Shown here in pieces: positions 21,224 through 28,934 of a stretch of 64,000 bases of DNA (position 1 is the stretch's first letter; each line of letters begins with the position of its first letter). The notes under the pieces were generated by a model. That model had not been told where the DNA came from, made no database searches, and was given only the letters and a program-made list of their open reading frames with translations. Both the position numbers and the translations under genes were made by a program. This DNA comes from Gammaproteobacteria bacterium. Its GTDB lineage: Bacteria > Pseudomonadota > Gammaproteobacteria > Eutrophobiales > Eutrophobiaceae. The stretch lies in assembly GCA_026710545.1 (NCBI GenBank), contig JAPOQU010000124.1, forward strand, positions 124,001-188,000, given 5' to 3'.

Positions 21224-22528
21224 ATCATCTGCTGATGAGACCATGTAGTTTTTCCAGGCTTGAAACTCGTGGCGGAATACGATGTCGCTGGTGCCGAGGG
21301 CCTGGGTCGTGCCATCGCCGTTATCCTGGTCGCGCCCGTAGTGGCGGTGCTGGCTCACCCACTCCAGGGCATCGGCCTGCAGACCGTGCTGGATACGGTG
21401 GTAGGCTTCGTAGTCGTCGTGCCCTGCTATGGAAAACGGAGAGAAGATCAGCTGGTTATACAGTACCGAGGTATGCAGCATGTCATCGGATACGCCGCCG
21501 AGTTTGAATGTCCAGGTTTCCTGGATAGACTTGTCGACAGCAATGGGCCGGTAAACCCGGATCGTCTGCAACGCGCTCTTGAAGGCAATACTGGGGTAAA
21601 TGATGGTGTTCTGCCGTTGCATGGCCAGGATCGAGTTGGTTTTCTCCTCGCCGTAAGCTGCCACCATATCCTGCACATATTTCGATTCGCGCGGGTAACC
21701 GATATGGATGGTGGCATTGCCGCCTGAATAAGTGTGGCCGTTGCCGCAGGTTGTCATGGCTATGGTATCGAAAAACTCGTAGCTGGAACCAAAGGGTTCG
21801 AGCATGGAGAGCGGCAGGGGTTTTTCGTCCTCGGGGAATTGCCGGGCCATTTGTTTTGCCGGTTGCCAGGCAGACTGGTGCGTAACGGCCGGATGCATGT
21901 TGTCGGACACGTTTTCCAGCAGGATTTTCCAGTTGGCGTCGTGCATATAGCGCAATACGCCGCCGGTTACCTCTATTTCACCCGTTGGTGAACGCTCAAC
22001 TGCGTTGTCGAACGAGGTAATGGCCGGTCCCAGCCAGCTTCTCAGATCCGGCCCTCGCGCTGCCTGGTTGGCAAAGATGAAGCCGCGGTAAATCTCGACG
22101 CGTGCGACCTTACGGATATTTGCCGCCGGTTTATCGCGCCCGAATACCGAATCCGCGTATCCCTCTTCCCTGGGGATATGCAACAGGTTGCCGGCAGTGT
22201 CGAACACGTAGCCGTGATAGGCGCAACGTAACTGCTGTGCATGACCGCAGGATTCACCGACCAGTTGCGCGCCCTTGTGTGCGCAGCGGTTATACATGAT
22301 ATGGACCTGGCCGTCGTTGTGCCGGGCGACGATGACAGGTTGCCTGCCGATAGTGGTGGTGAAGTAGTCTCCGGGTTTTTTTACCTGGCTTTCATGGCCG
22401 ATAAAGATCCAGGCATTGCCCCAGATACGTTCCATTTCCAGGTCGAATATGGCCGGGTCCGTATAAACACGCTTGTGTACCCGCGTGGGTTCGACCAGCG
22501 AAGCGATCTCTTGATCACTGACAGGCAT
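21200..22528 (-). CDS. Rieske non-haem iron oxygenase, alpha subunit (first paralogue)
   Basis: Large subunit of an aromatic-ring-hydroxylating or N/O-dealkylating oxygenase, 442 residues. The Rieske [2Fe-2S] ligands are C82-x-H84 and C102-x2-H105. The mononuclear iron site is seen in SDNMHPAVTH (D-x2-H-x4-H), with the bridging Asp intact. The frame extends 32 codons upstream into mauA, but the ATG at 22528 matches the start of its paralogue at 50538-51851 and follows the mauA stop by 26 bases. No beta subunit or reductase gene is adjacent, unlike the second copy. The C-terminus comes from an inverted repeat. The substrate is unknown; an amine produced or consumed by the neighbouring dehydrogenase is a fair guess. 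Confidence 0.88.
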   Translation of the reverse strand: MPVSDQEIASLVEPTRVHKRVYTDPAIFDLEMERIWGNAWIFIGHESQVKKPGDYFTTTIGRQPVIVARHNDGQVHIMYNRCAHKGAQLVGESCGHAQQLRCAYHGYVFDTAGNLLHIPREEGYADSVFGRDKPAANIRKVARVEIYRGFIFANQAARGPDLRSWLGPAITSFDNAVERSPTGEIEVTGGVLRYMHDANWKILLENVSDNMHPAVTHQSAWQPAKQMARQFPEDEKPLPLSMLEPFGSSYEFFDTIAMTTCGNGHTYSGGNATIHIGYPRESKYVQDMVAAYGEEKTNSILAMQRQNTIIYPSIAFKSALQTIRVYRPIAVDKSIQETWTFKLGGVSDDMLHTSVLYNQLIFSPFSIAGHDDYEAYHRIQHGLQADALEWVSQHRHYGRDQDNGDGTTQALGTSDIVFRHEFQAWKNYMVSSADDLSADDAD

Positions 22529-22554
22529 GCTTATCGGGGAGGCATACGGCCGGG

Positions 22555-23073
22555 TTACTTGACCGCCAGTCCCAGCAGTATGGTGGTGGTGCAATGATAA
22601 ACGTTGTTGCTGGCGCCCATGCACCAGTTGATATCATTGCTCTTTGACGGAAAATAATTCGGCAGGTCGCCTTCGTTGCGGTTGCACATGCAGCGGTTGC
22701 AGGTGCTTTTACCGCAGCAGTCATTGTAGGCGATGATGTAATCGCGTCCGTCAGCGGGGTTGTTGCAGGTGCCTACCCAGGTCATTGGCGCCATTTCGGT
22801 GCCGGGCGGACAACTGGTGTGGCTGCCGCCGCAGCAGGTGCAGAGGAAGCCGTCCATGCCGCAGTTGCGCCAGTATTCACATTTGCCCGGATCGCCTTCG
22901 GGCCCGGAAATGGAACCGTCATCCGGCGCCGTGTTCGCCTTCGCTACCGGCAACAAGGGAATTGCACCTGCCCCGACCAGTACCGTCCCTGCTTTCTTCA
23001 AAAAGCTCCGGCGCGAAGTATGGCGCGCCAGGGAGCGGGTTTTGTCTTGAAACCAGCGATCAAAAAACCTCAT
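22555..23073 (-). CDS. mauA: TTQ-dependent amine dehydrogenase, light (catalytic) chain
   Basis: Small subunit of methylamine- or aromatic-amine-type dehydrogenase, which oxidises a primary amine to aldehyde and ammonia in the periplasm. The 172-residue protein has a Tat signal (RRSFLKKAG, residues 21-29) and a Cys-rich mature part. The two tryptophans that form tryptophan tryptophylquinone are W99 (in MTWVGTC) and W150 (in NDINWCMGA). Asp118 (YNDCCG) is the conserved Asp needed for TTQ formation. The disulfide pattern CEYWRNC, CPPGT and CNRCMC matches MauA. The gene follows the heavy-chain gene by 48 bases. The methylamine versus aromatic-amine assignment cannot be made from sequence alone; the symbol names the family. 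No mauG, mauD or mauE is nearby. Confidence 0.92.
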   Translation of the reverse strand: MRFFDRWFQDKTRSLARHTSRRSFLKKAGTVLVGAGAIPLLPVAKANTAPDDGSISGPEGDPGKCEYWRNCGMDGFLCTCCGGSHTSCPPGTEMAPMTWVGTCNNPADGRDYIIAYNDCCGKSTCNRCMCNRNEGDLPNYFPSKSNDINWCMGASNNVYHCTTTILLGLAVK

Positions 23074-23121
23074 TATCGGCCCTCATTATCGTCGGTGGAA
23101 TAGTTGGATACCCTGCCCTGC

Positions 23122-24375
23122 CTACAGTAACGGCAGCGGTTGAACCAGGAATGGCGTGACGCCGAGTTCGCCGATTGAGCGCAGGTGTTCTCCGGAACCT
23201 GCATCATAGATATCCAGGGCGCTCAAATCCTCGGTGATGGCGTAGAGGAGCGGGTTGTCATCCTGGCTCACGGCTATTGAGAGACTTGGCTGCCTGGTAG
23301 TTATTTTTTCTACCCGCGCCCGGGTTTCCAGATCATAGACCCAGATCTCAGTTCCCGGTAATTCGTAGGTGAAGAAATCGCCCTGGTGCATCACCATGTA
23401 GAGGCGTTGCCTGGCGCTATGCAGGGTAACAGGCTGCATCCCGCCGATACGCCAGTTTTCCGCCTTGTCCTGCTCATCCAGGTAACTCCAGGTATCGGCA
23501 AAGACCGGTCCGTCTGCGGATATTTCAACAGGATGAACCTCTCCCAGCACCGACATGAAATACCAGGTATCGCCATGCCGTACGCCGGTTTCCAGGATCG
23601 GGTCCTCAAGCGCGTTGAAAAAAGGTTCGCTTCTTTGCACACTGGCTTGCGTGCCTTCATCGGTAAGGTGGATCAGCAACAGCGCACCGTCGCTGCACAG
23701 CGCAAAAAACCGCCTGTCGCCCGCGGCATAAGCCATCGCGCAACCCGGCGTTATAACTTCCCCGGCAAAACGGCGATGCTCGACATCCACGATACTCAGT
23801 GAGGCTGCCGGTGTCAGGTTGAAAACGGCCATGAACCGGTCATCGTCGGTCAATGCCGAATCAGCCAGTCTCGGCAGGGTGGATACGCGTTTGGCGGGAA
23901 TTTCTATCTCTGCGACCGGGGTTAACTTGAACGGGTCATAAATACTGACGACGTCGGTGCGTGCGCCGCGCGTATGCCTCGAATAGTAGGTTTCGGCCGA
24001 ATAGACTTCCCGGTAGTGGCCCGGTATGTTCAGCGCGTTGAAGGAGTAACCGGTACTCAGTAATCCCATCATCCGGCCCGTGTCTCCGTCATACAGGTAG
24101 GCGCGCCCGTCCGGCATTGAAGATGCCGCCATGTCGTAAATCCAGACCCAGTGCGGATGCGGCGTCTCCGGTAGCGCCGTTACCTTGCCGAAAATATCAT
24201 TGGATAAAGGCGCCTTGCTCACGTCTACATACGCGTCGCCGGCGTCGGCAGCCGTTGCAGATGAAGCGGGTTCATCTGCCGGTTGTTGCGCGTCACAACC
24301 TGCCAGTATAAGGAGAAAAAGACCGTACAGCCACAATTTTCTCCAGGAAGCAGAATATTTATCCATGGGATACAT
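23122..24375 (-). CDS. mauB: TTQ-dependent amine dehydrogenase, heavy chain (lipoprotein form)
   Basis: Beta-propeller subunit that supports the TTQ light chain and shapes the substrate channel. The protein is 417 residues, normal for the family. The signal peptide ends in the lipobox LAGC, with Cys27 as the predicted lipidation site. The next residue is Asp, which in E. coli retains lipoproteins in the inner membrane, so the enzyme may be anchored on the periplasmic face. Propeller-type repeats are visible (WVWIYDMAASSMPDGRAYL, TDVVSIYD, EIWVYDLETRARVEKI, LDIYDAGSGEHL). Classical MauB is soluble, so the anchor is unusual. There is no clear ribosome-binding site; a start at the Met at 24366 is also possible. 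Confidence 0.88.
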   Translation of the reverse strand: MYPMDKYSASWRKLWLYGLFLLILAGCDAQQPADEPASSATAADAGDAYVDVSKAPLSNDIFGKVTALPETPHPHWVWIYDMAASSMPDGRAYLYDGDTGRMMGLLSTGYSFNALNIPGHYREVYSAETYYSRHTRGARTDVVSIYDPFKLTPVAEIEIPAKRVSTLPRLADSALTDDDRFMAVFNLTPAASLSIVDVEHRRFAGEVITPGCAMAYAAGDRRFFALCSDGALLLIHLTDEGTQASVQRSEPFFNALEDPILETGVRHGDTWYFMSVLGEVHPVEISADGPVFADTWSYLDEQDKAENWRIGGMQPVTLHSARQRLYMVMHQGDFFTYELPGTEIWVYDLETRARVEKITTRQPSLSIAVSQDDNPLLYAITEDLSALDIYDAGSGEHLRSIGELGVTPFLVQPLPLL

Positions 24376-24474
24376 AAGCGTTATTTAACCGTACTGTTAT
24401 CATGTATAAAACCTTTATGGGTTTCAAGGACTTTAACTCAGTCTCTTGCGGGAGAATGTGAATAACGGAAAATA

Positions 24475-25299
24475 TTATTTGTCGACGAGTAAGAAATCTG
24501 CAATAGCCTGGGCCGTCTCTGCGGGGCGCTCGATTGAAATGAAATGCCCGCAGTTTTCCAGCACGTCCAGCGTTGAATCGGGGATTAACCTGTGCAGGTC
24601 CGTCATACCGAGGCCGCTCGGAGACGTTTGCATCGGTGTCATGATATCTTCATCGGTACCGAGCAGCAGGGTCGGCGCTTGAATGCTTGCTGCCTCCGCA
24701 CTGATGTCCAGGTTTTCTATTAATGTGAGATCACGGAGAAACTCCATGGGCGTCATGCCCTGCAGCGCGTAGACAAACGCATCCACCGTGTTTTCGCTCC
24801 CGGGCCTGTCCCAGAAACCCCGTGAGAAGCCCTGGTGGCTGGTGACCAGGGCCAGGGCCTCGACCCCGGCTACGGCGGCCATCCTCCAGGTTTTGAAGAT
24901 AACATGGCTTGCCCGGTCAAATTTGGCGAAGGAGCAGGTGATGGCCAGCCTGTCGATAAGTTCCGGCCGCGTTCCGGCAAGCACCATTGCAACGCATCCG
25001 CCCATCGACGTCCCATGCACGTGTACCGGCGCAAGTTCAAGGGTCTCAATGAATTGCGCCACGCTGTCGGCAAAATAACCAATACCGCGCTCACCGGGTG
25101 CGCATTCGGACTCGCCGTATCCGGGCAGGTCGATATCGTAAGTGTGCAGGCGTTTCGACAAATGGGGAGTCAGCAGGTCGAAATTGTTGTGTCCGGTACC
25201 CAACCCGTGGATCTGGACAACGGTGACGGGATTGTCTTGACCTGCCTCCCTGTAGGAAGTGGAAACGCCTGAGGCCATGTTGATTTGGGCAATGCGCAT
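24475..25299 (-). CDS. Alpha/beta hydrolase (paralogue 1)
   Basis: A 274-residue alpha/beta hydrolase. The oxyanion region is QIHGLGTG (residues 29-36), the nucleophile elbow is HGTSMGG with Ser98, the likely acid is in LLGTDEDIMTP, and the His is H252 (ENCGHF). It is clearly paralogous to the hydrolase at 40277-41113: both have NFDLLTP, DLPGYG, VHGTSMGG, QGFSR-x-FWDR and DEDIM-x-P. No signal peptide is present, so it is cytoplasmic. It is the second gene of the minus-strand amine-dehydrogenase operon. It may cleave a C-C bond, ester or lactone; the sequence does not tell which. Confidence 0.85.
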   Translation of the reverse strand: MRIAQINMASGVSTSYREAGQDNPVTVVQIHGLGTGHNNFDLLTPHLSKRLHTYDIDLPGYGESECAPGERGIGYFADSVAQFIETLELAPVHVHGTSMGGCVAMVLAGTRPELIDRLAITCSFAKFDRASHVIFKTWRMAAVAGVEALALVTSHQGFSRGFWDRPGSENTVDAFVYALQGMTPMEFLRDLTLIENLDISAEAASIQAPTLLLGTDEDIMTPMQTSPSGLGMTDLHRLIPDSTLDVLENCGHFISIERPAETAQAIADFLLVDK

Positions 25300-25328
25300 C
25301 GTGAAATCGTCTCAGGGGTTATCTTTAT

Positions 25329-26399
25329 TCACTTGGAGGAGCAGAGTCTCGCCACCCGCGGCATGACTTCTTCGGCGAAACGCCGCATCTCACGCTCAAA
25401 CGGCTGAAACTCGAGCAGCATTATTTCAATACCCGCATCATGAAACGCGGCGATGCGCCTGGCAACTTCATCGTATGAACCGGTGAAACCGCAACCGGTG
25501 CCGTTGCCGACGCCGATACCCGGTACCTTGGCTATCACTTTGGAGGTGACGACTTCCGGGTCCGCATTCCTGTGCAGCGCCTCATAGACTTCCCTGTCCT
25601 TTTCACGCAGTTCAAAGGCATAAGCGAGCGCCTCTTCTGCCTCGGACTGTGTCGGACGCGCGAAGGGAAATGCCGAAACCCCGTAACTGAGTGGTGTGCC
25701 GCTGCGCGGGCGCTTGCGCATGGCGGCTATCTTTCCGGCGACATCTTCCAACGGTTGCCCGAACATGAACCAGGTATCGCACAACTCGACGGTGAGATTG
25801 AGCGCCGCTTCCGACTCGCCGCCCGAGTAAAGCAATGGCCGTGGCCGCCATTTTGACGCTGGTTTAAACTGGTAACCGTCCAGCTTGAAATTATCGCCGT
25901 CTACGGTTACCTGTTCGCCTGATATCAGCCTCTTGACGACTCGCAGCCATTCCCCGCCGTAGACGTAGCGTTCGTCGTGCGGGGGGAAAGGGATTCCCGC
26001 TTTCTCGAACTCGGGGCGGAACCACGCATTGACGAAATTGAGCGAAAAACGTCCCTCGCTGATCTCTTCCAGTTGCAACGCCATCTTTGCGAACACGGCC
26101 GGGTGGAACAGGTAAGGCTTGATTGCAGCGATAATCTCGATGTTGTCCGTAAGTGCTGCGAGTGCGCCACAGGAAGTCAAGGTTTCCAGTTGGTCGAACT
26201 CGTCTCCGAAGGGGTTGACGATGTGCTGGGCAACGAGTACGGAGTCGATGCCGAGAGCCTCCGCCTCAAGCACCAGGTCCCGGTTGCGCGCCCAGGATGC
26301 GTCAGGCGGGTCTTCCGGATGATGGAGAGATGCCGAAGTGCCGTAGACGACCGCCCAGATCCCGAACCGGGGGCCGGGGCGTTTCGTTGCCGATGTCAT
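25329..26399 (-). CDS. LLM-class flavin-dependent monooxygenase
   Basis: A 356-residue luciferase-like TIM-barrel monooxygenase using reduced FMN from a separate reductase. The N-terminal block FGIWAVVYGT with HHPEDPPDASW and the VLVAQHIVNPFGDEFDQLE stretch resemble the RutA/SfnG/SsuD subgroup, which attacks pyrimidines, dimethylsulfone or alkanesulfonates. The barrel end has GFTGSYDEVARRIAAF. It is the first gene of the operon, divergent from the TonB receptor. It differs from the second LLM at 34806, so the two are not recent duplicates. The partner flavin reductase is not in the window. Confidence 0.85.
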   Translation of the reverse strand: MTSATKRPGPRFGIWAVVYGTSASLHHPEDPPDASWARNRDLVLEAEALGIDSVLVAQHIVNPFGDEFDQLETLTSCGALAALTDNIEIIAAIKPYLFHPAVFAKMALQLEEISEGRFSLNFVNAWFRPEFEKAGIPFPPHDERYVYGGEWLRVVKRLISGEQVTVDGDNFKLDGYQFKPASKWRPRPLLYSGGESEAALNLTVELCDTWFMFGQPLEDVAGKIAAMRKRPRSGTPLSYGVSAFPFARPTQSEAEEALAYAFELREKDREVYEALHRNADPEVVTSKVIAKVPGIGVGNGTGCGFTGSYDEVARRIAAFHDAGIEIMLLEFQPFEREMRRFAEEVMPRVARLCSSK

Positions 26400-26469
26400 A
26401 GTTCAGTTCTGCCCTGTATTGAACAACTGTGCAATCAGGAAATGGGTAATTCCGTTTTTTACCGCTATC

Positions 26470-26500
26470 ATTATAAAAGATTTAAATACAGGCGTATCAA
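26470..26500 (-). promoter_or_regulatory. Weak candidate promoter of the amine-dehydrogenase operon
   Basis: On the minus strand TTGATA (26495-26500) precedes TATAAT (26470-26475) with a long 19-base spacer; TTTATA at a 17-base spacing is an alternative. It lies in the 187-base spacer shared with the TonB receptor gene. Confidence 0.3.
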
Positions 26501-26586
26501 AATAAATAATATCGTGTTTTCCATGATGTTGCTTTAATATGGAACACGAAAAACAGAATTTGCCTTTATCAGATGGGGGGCGAGCG

Positions 26587-28854
26587 ATGATGCGAGCAAG
26601 AACAAAATACCTGTTGAATTTCGGGATAACGGTATTACTGGCAGCCGGCACTAATGCATGGACACAGATACTCGAGGAAGTCGTAGTTACTGCCCAGAAA
26701 CGTGAACAAAATCTGCAGGACGTCGGTATTTCAATTTCCGCCCTGTCCGGTTCTGACCTGCAGGGCTACGGCCTGACCAGGGCCACCGAGCTTACCACAA
26801 AAGTCCCGAATTTAGGGCTGTACATGCCTTATGGTCCCGGAAGCAGCGGCAACGTGATCCTGCGGGGGATCGGCCTGAACGACTTCGGTGAAGGTCATGA
26901 AGCCCCGGTGACCTTGTACGTGGATGAGTTTTATCTGGTGTCCGTGCCCGCCGTTGATTTCTCCATGTTCGATATCGAACGGGCGGAAGTGTTGCGCGGA
27001 CCGCAGGGCACGCTGTTCGGCAGAAACGCCACTGCCGGGCTGGTGCATTATGTCACCGCCAAACCGACATTCGAACGCCAGGGGTTTATTTCACTGGGCG
27101 GTGGCCGCTTTGATGAAATTAAGGCGGAAGGCGGTATCGGCGGTGCACTGACCGACAAGGTGGCCGGACGTCTTTCTTTCCTGTCCCACCACAACAAAGG
27201 CTATATTTCAAACCTGGACCCGGATTTGGGTAACGGCGGACAGGCCGGTACCGATGCTGTTCGAGCCCAGCTCCTGTTTGAACCGGGCAACGATTGGCGT
27301 ATCAATATAAAGGGAGAATACACCGACGCTTCGAACCGGCACATGTACTACGGATCTGTGCCGATTATCCGTGATCCCGTCTCCGGTGTCGGCATCGTGG
27401 ATCCCGACGGTACCGACTTTGCCGGTTATAACGCACAAAATTTCGGCATTGCTTCAAGCAACGAATCGTTCACCAGTGAACCGCAAACCCTGGATCAGGA
27501 TGGCTGGAGCCTGCTTGCGCGAATTGAAAAGGACTTTGGAGACATCACGCTGACTTCATTGACCGGTTACCTCAAACTTGACCGCGAACTTGTAGAGGAT
27601 TGTGACGCCAGCCCCAATCGTCTTTGCTTCGCGGATTTCCCGTATGAATCAGACTGGGTAACGACAGAACTGCGCGCGGCAAAAACCGCAGGGAATTTTA
27701 CCTGGACCGTTGGCGCTTATTACATGCACCAGGATGCGGATAACTTCCCGACTGCAACATTCAACATTCCTATTTTCGGGCCGACTGCTACAGACCCTGA
27801 GACCGGCTTGTACAACGGGCTTTTCTTTCCAATTTCCCTGGCCGGGGACTGGACACAATCGACCGAGTCATATTCGGCTTTCGGACAGTTTGAATATAAC
27901 GTGGAGCGCTGGACCTTGATCGGAGGACTGCGCGTCGGTCGTGACAAGAAGAATTTTCACGAGCGGGACAATGCAACACTGCGTTCCTGTCCCGGCTTCC
28001 CTATCCCGTCCAACTGCTTCCTGCCGCCTGACGGACCCGGTATTCCGAACCCTTATCGGGACACTTACAAGGAAACACTCCTGTCATGGCGGGTCGGGGC
28101 CAACTTCGAAGTAAACGATAACGTATTGTTATTTGCATCGATTTCCAGCAGCAGCAAGGCCGGAGGTTTCAACAATGGCTTCTACTCACCCCAGATAGCA
28201 TCGGATACCAGCCTGATACCTTATGACTCCGAAACCAACGTGGCTTATGAAATTGGTGAAAAAGCGTCATTCATGGATGGGCGGCTGCGCGTAAACGGAT
28301 CGTTGTTCTATTACGATTACAGCGATTTCCAGGTGTTCAACTTTTTGGGTCTGGGCGGCCTGGTTGAAAACACCGACGCAACAACCTATGGCGCGGAGAT
28401 GGAAGTTGATATGGCGGTCTCGGATTACGTTCGCCTGCGCGGTGGAATCGGACTGCTCGAAACCGACGTGGAAGACGTAAAAGGGCCCTTCCCGACCTAC
28501 ATAGCCGATCGGGATATGGCGATGGCGCCCACCGTCAGCGCCAACGGCGCCATCAATATTCGTGTGCCGCTACAGGGTGAATTCACACTTGATTTGCAAT
28601 GGGACTGGAGCTACCTGGATGAGCGCTATTCAACCAACTTCGGCGAACCGGCAACACTTCTACCGGATGAATTCAAGCATAACGTCCTTGTCACCCTGGG
28701 TATTAACGAAAACTGGGAATTGCGCGGCTATGTGAGGAATATTTCCGATAAAAGAACACTGTACCGGCAGGCAACTTTTCATGATCTCGGATACGCACAG
28801 AAGATCTTTGCACCGCCGAGAATCTACGGCGCAACACTGACCTACTCTTTTTGA
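26587..28854 (+). CDS. TonB-dependent outer-membrane receptor
   Basis: Outer-membrane beta-barrel for energised uptake, 755 residues. After a signal peptide (FGITVLLAAGTNAW) comes a TonB-box-like stretch EEVVVTAQKREQNLQDV, then the plug domain (VILRGIGLND, IERAEVLRGPQGTLFGRNATAG) and the barrel ending in an aromatic residue (LTYSF). The ATG at 26587 is chosen because six G residues directly before it form the only good ribosome-binding site; the frame extends to 26539. This large receptor class includes many carriers of organic substrates as well as siderophores. Its divergent placement beside the amine-dehydrogenase operon suggests it imports that operon's substrate. Confidence 0.9.
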   Translation: MMRARTKYLLNFGITVLLAAGTNAWTQILEEVVVTAQKREQNLQDVGISISALSGSDLQGYGLTRATELTTKVPNLGLYMPYGPGSSGNVILRGIGLNDFGEGHEAPVTLYVDEFYLVSVPAVDFSMFDIERAEVLRGPQGTLFGRNATAGLVHYVTAKPTFERQGFISLGGGRFDEIKAEGGIGGALTDKVAGRLSFLSHHNKGYISNLDPDLGNGGQAGTDAVRAQLLFEPGNDWRINIKGEYTDASNRHMYYGSVPIIRDPVSGVGIVDPDGTDFAGYNAQNFGIASSNESFTSEPQTLDQDGWSLLARIEKDFGDITLTSLTGYLKLDRELVEDCDASPNRLCFADFPYESDWVTTELRAAKTAGNFTWTVGAYYMHQDADNFPTATFNIPIFGPTATDPETGLYNGLFFPISLAGDWTQSTESYSAFGQFEYNVERWTLIGGLRVGRDKKNFHERDNATLRSCPGFPIPSNCFLPPDGPGIPNPYRDTYKETLLSWRVGANFEVNDNVLLFASISSSSKAGGFNNGFYSPQIASDTSLIPYDSETNVAYEIGEKASFMDGRLRVNGSLFYYDYSDFQVFNFLGLGGLVENTDATTYGAEMEVDMAVSDYVRLRGGIGLLETDVEDVKGPFPTYIADRDMAMAPTVSANGAINIRVPLQGEFTLDLQWDWSYLDERYSTNFGEPATLLPDEFKHNVLVTLGINENWELRGYVRNISDKRTLYRQATFHDLGYAQKIFAPPRIYGATLTYSF

Positions 28855-28934
28855 AGATAAGGCACATTCCGGGGGGTGTGCACCTGGAAATCGCCTGCCT
28901 GCCCTTGTGAACCGGAATAGCAGGGGCGGAAACA

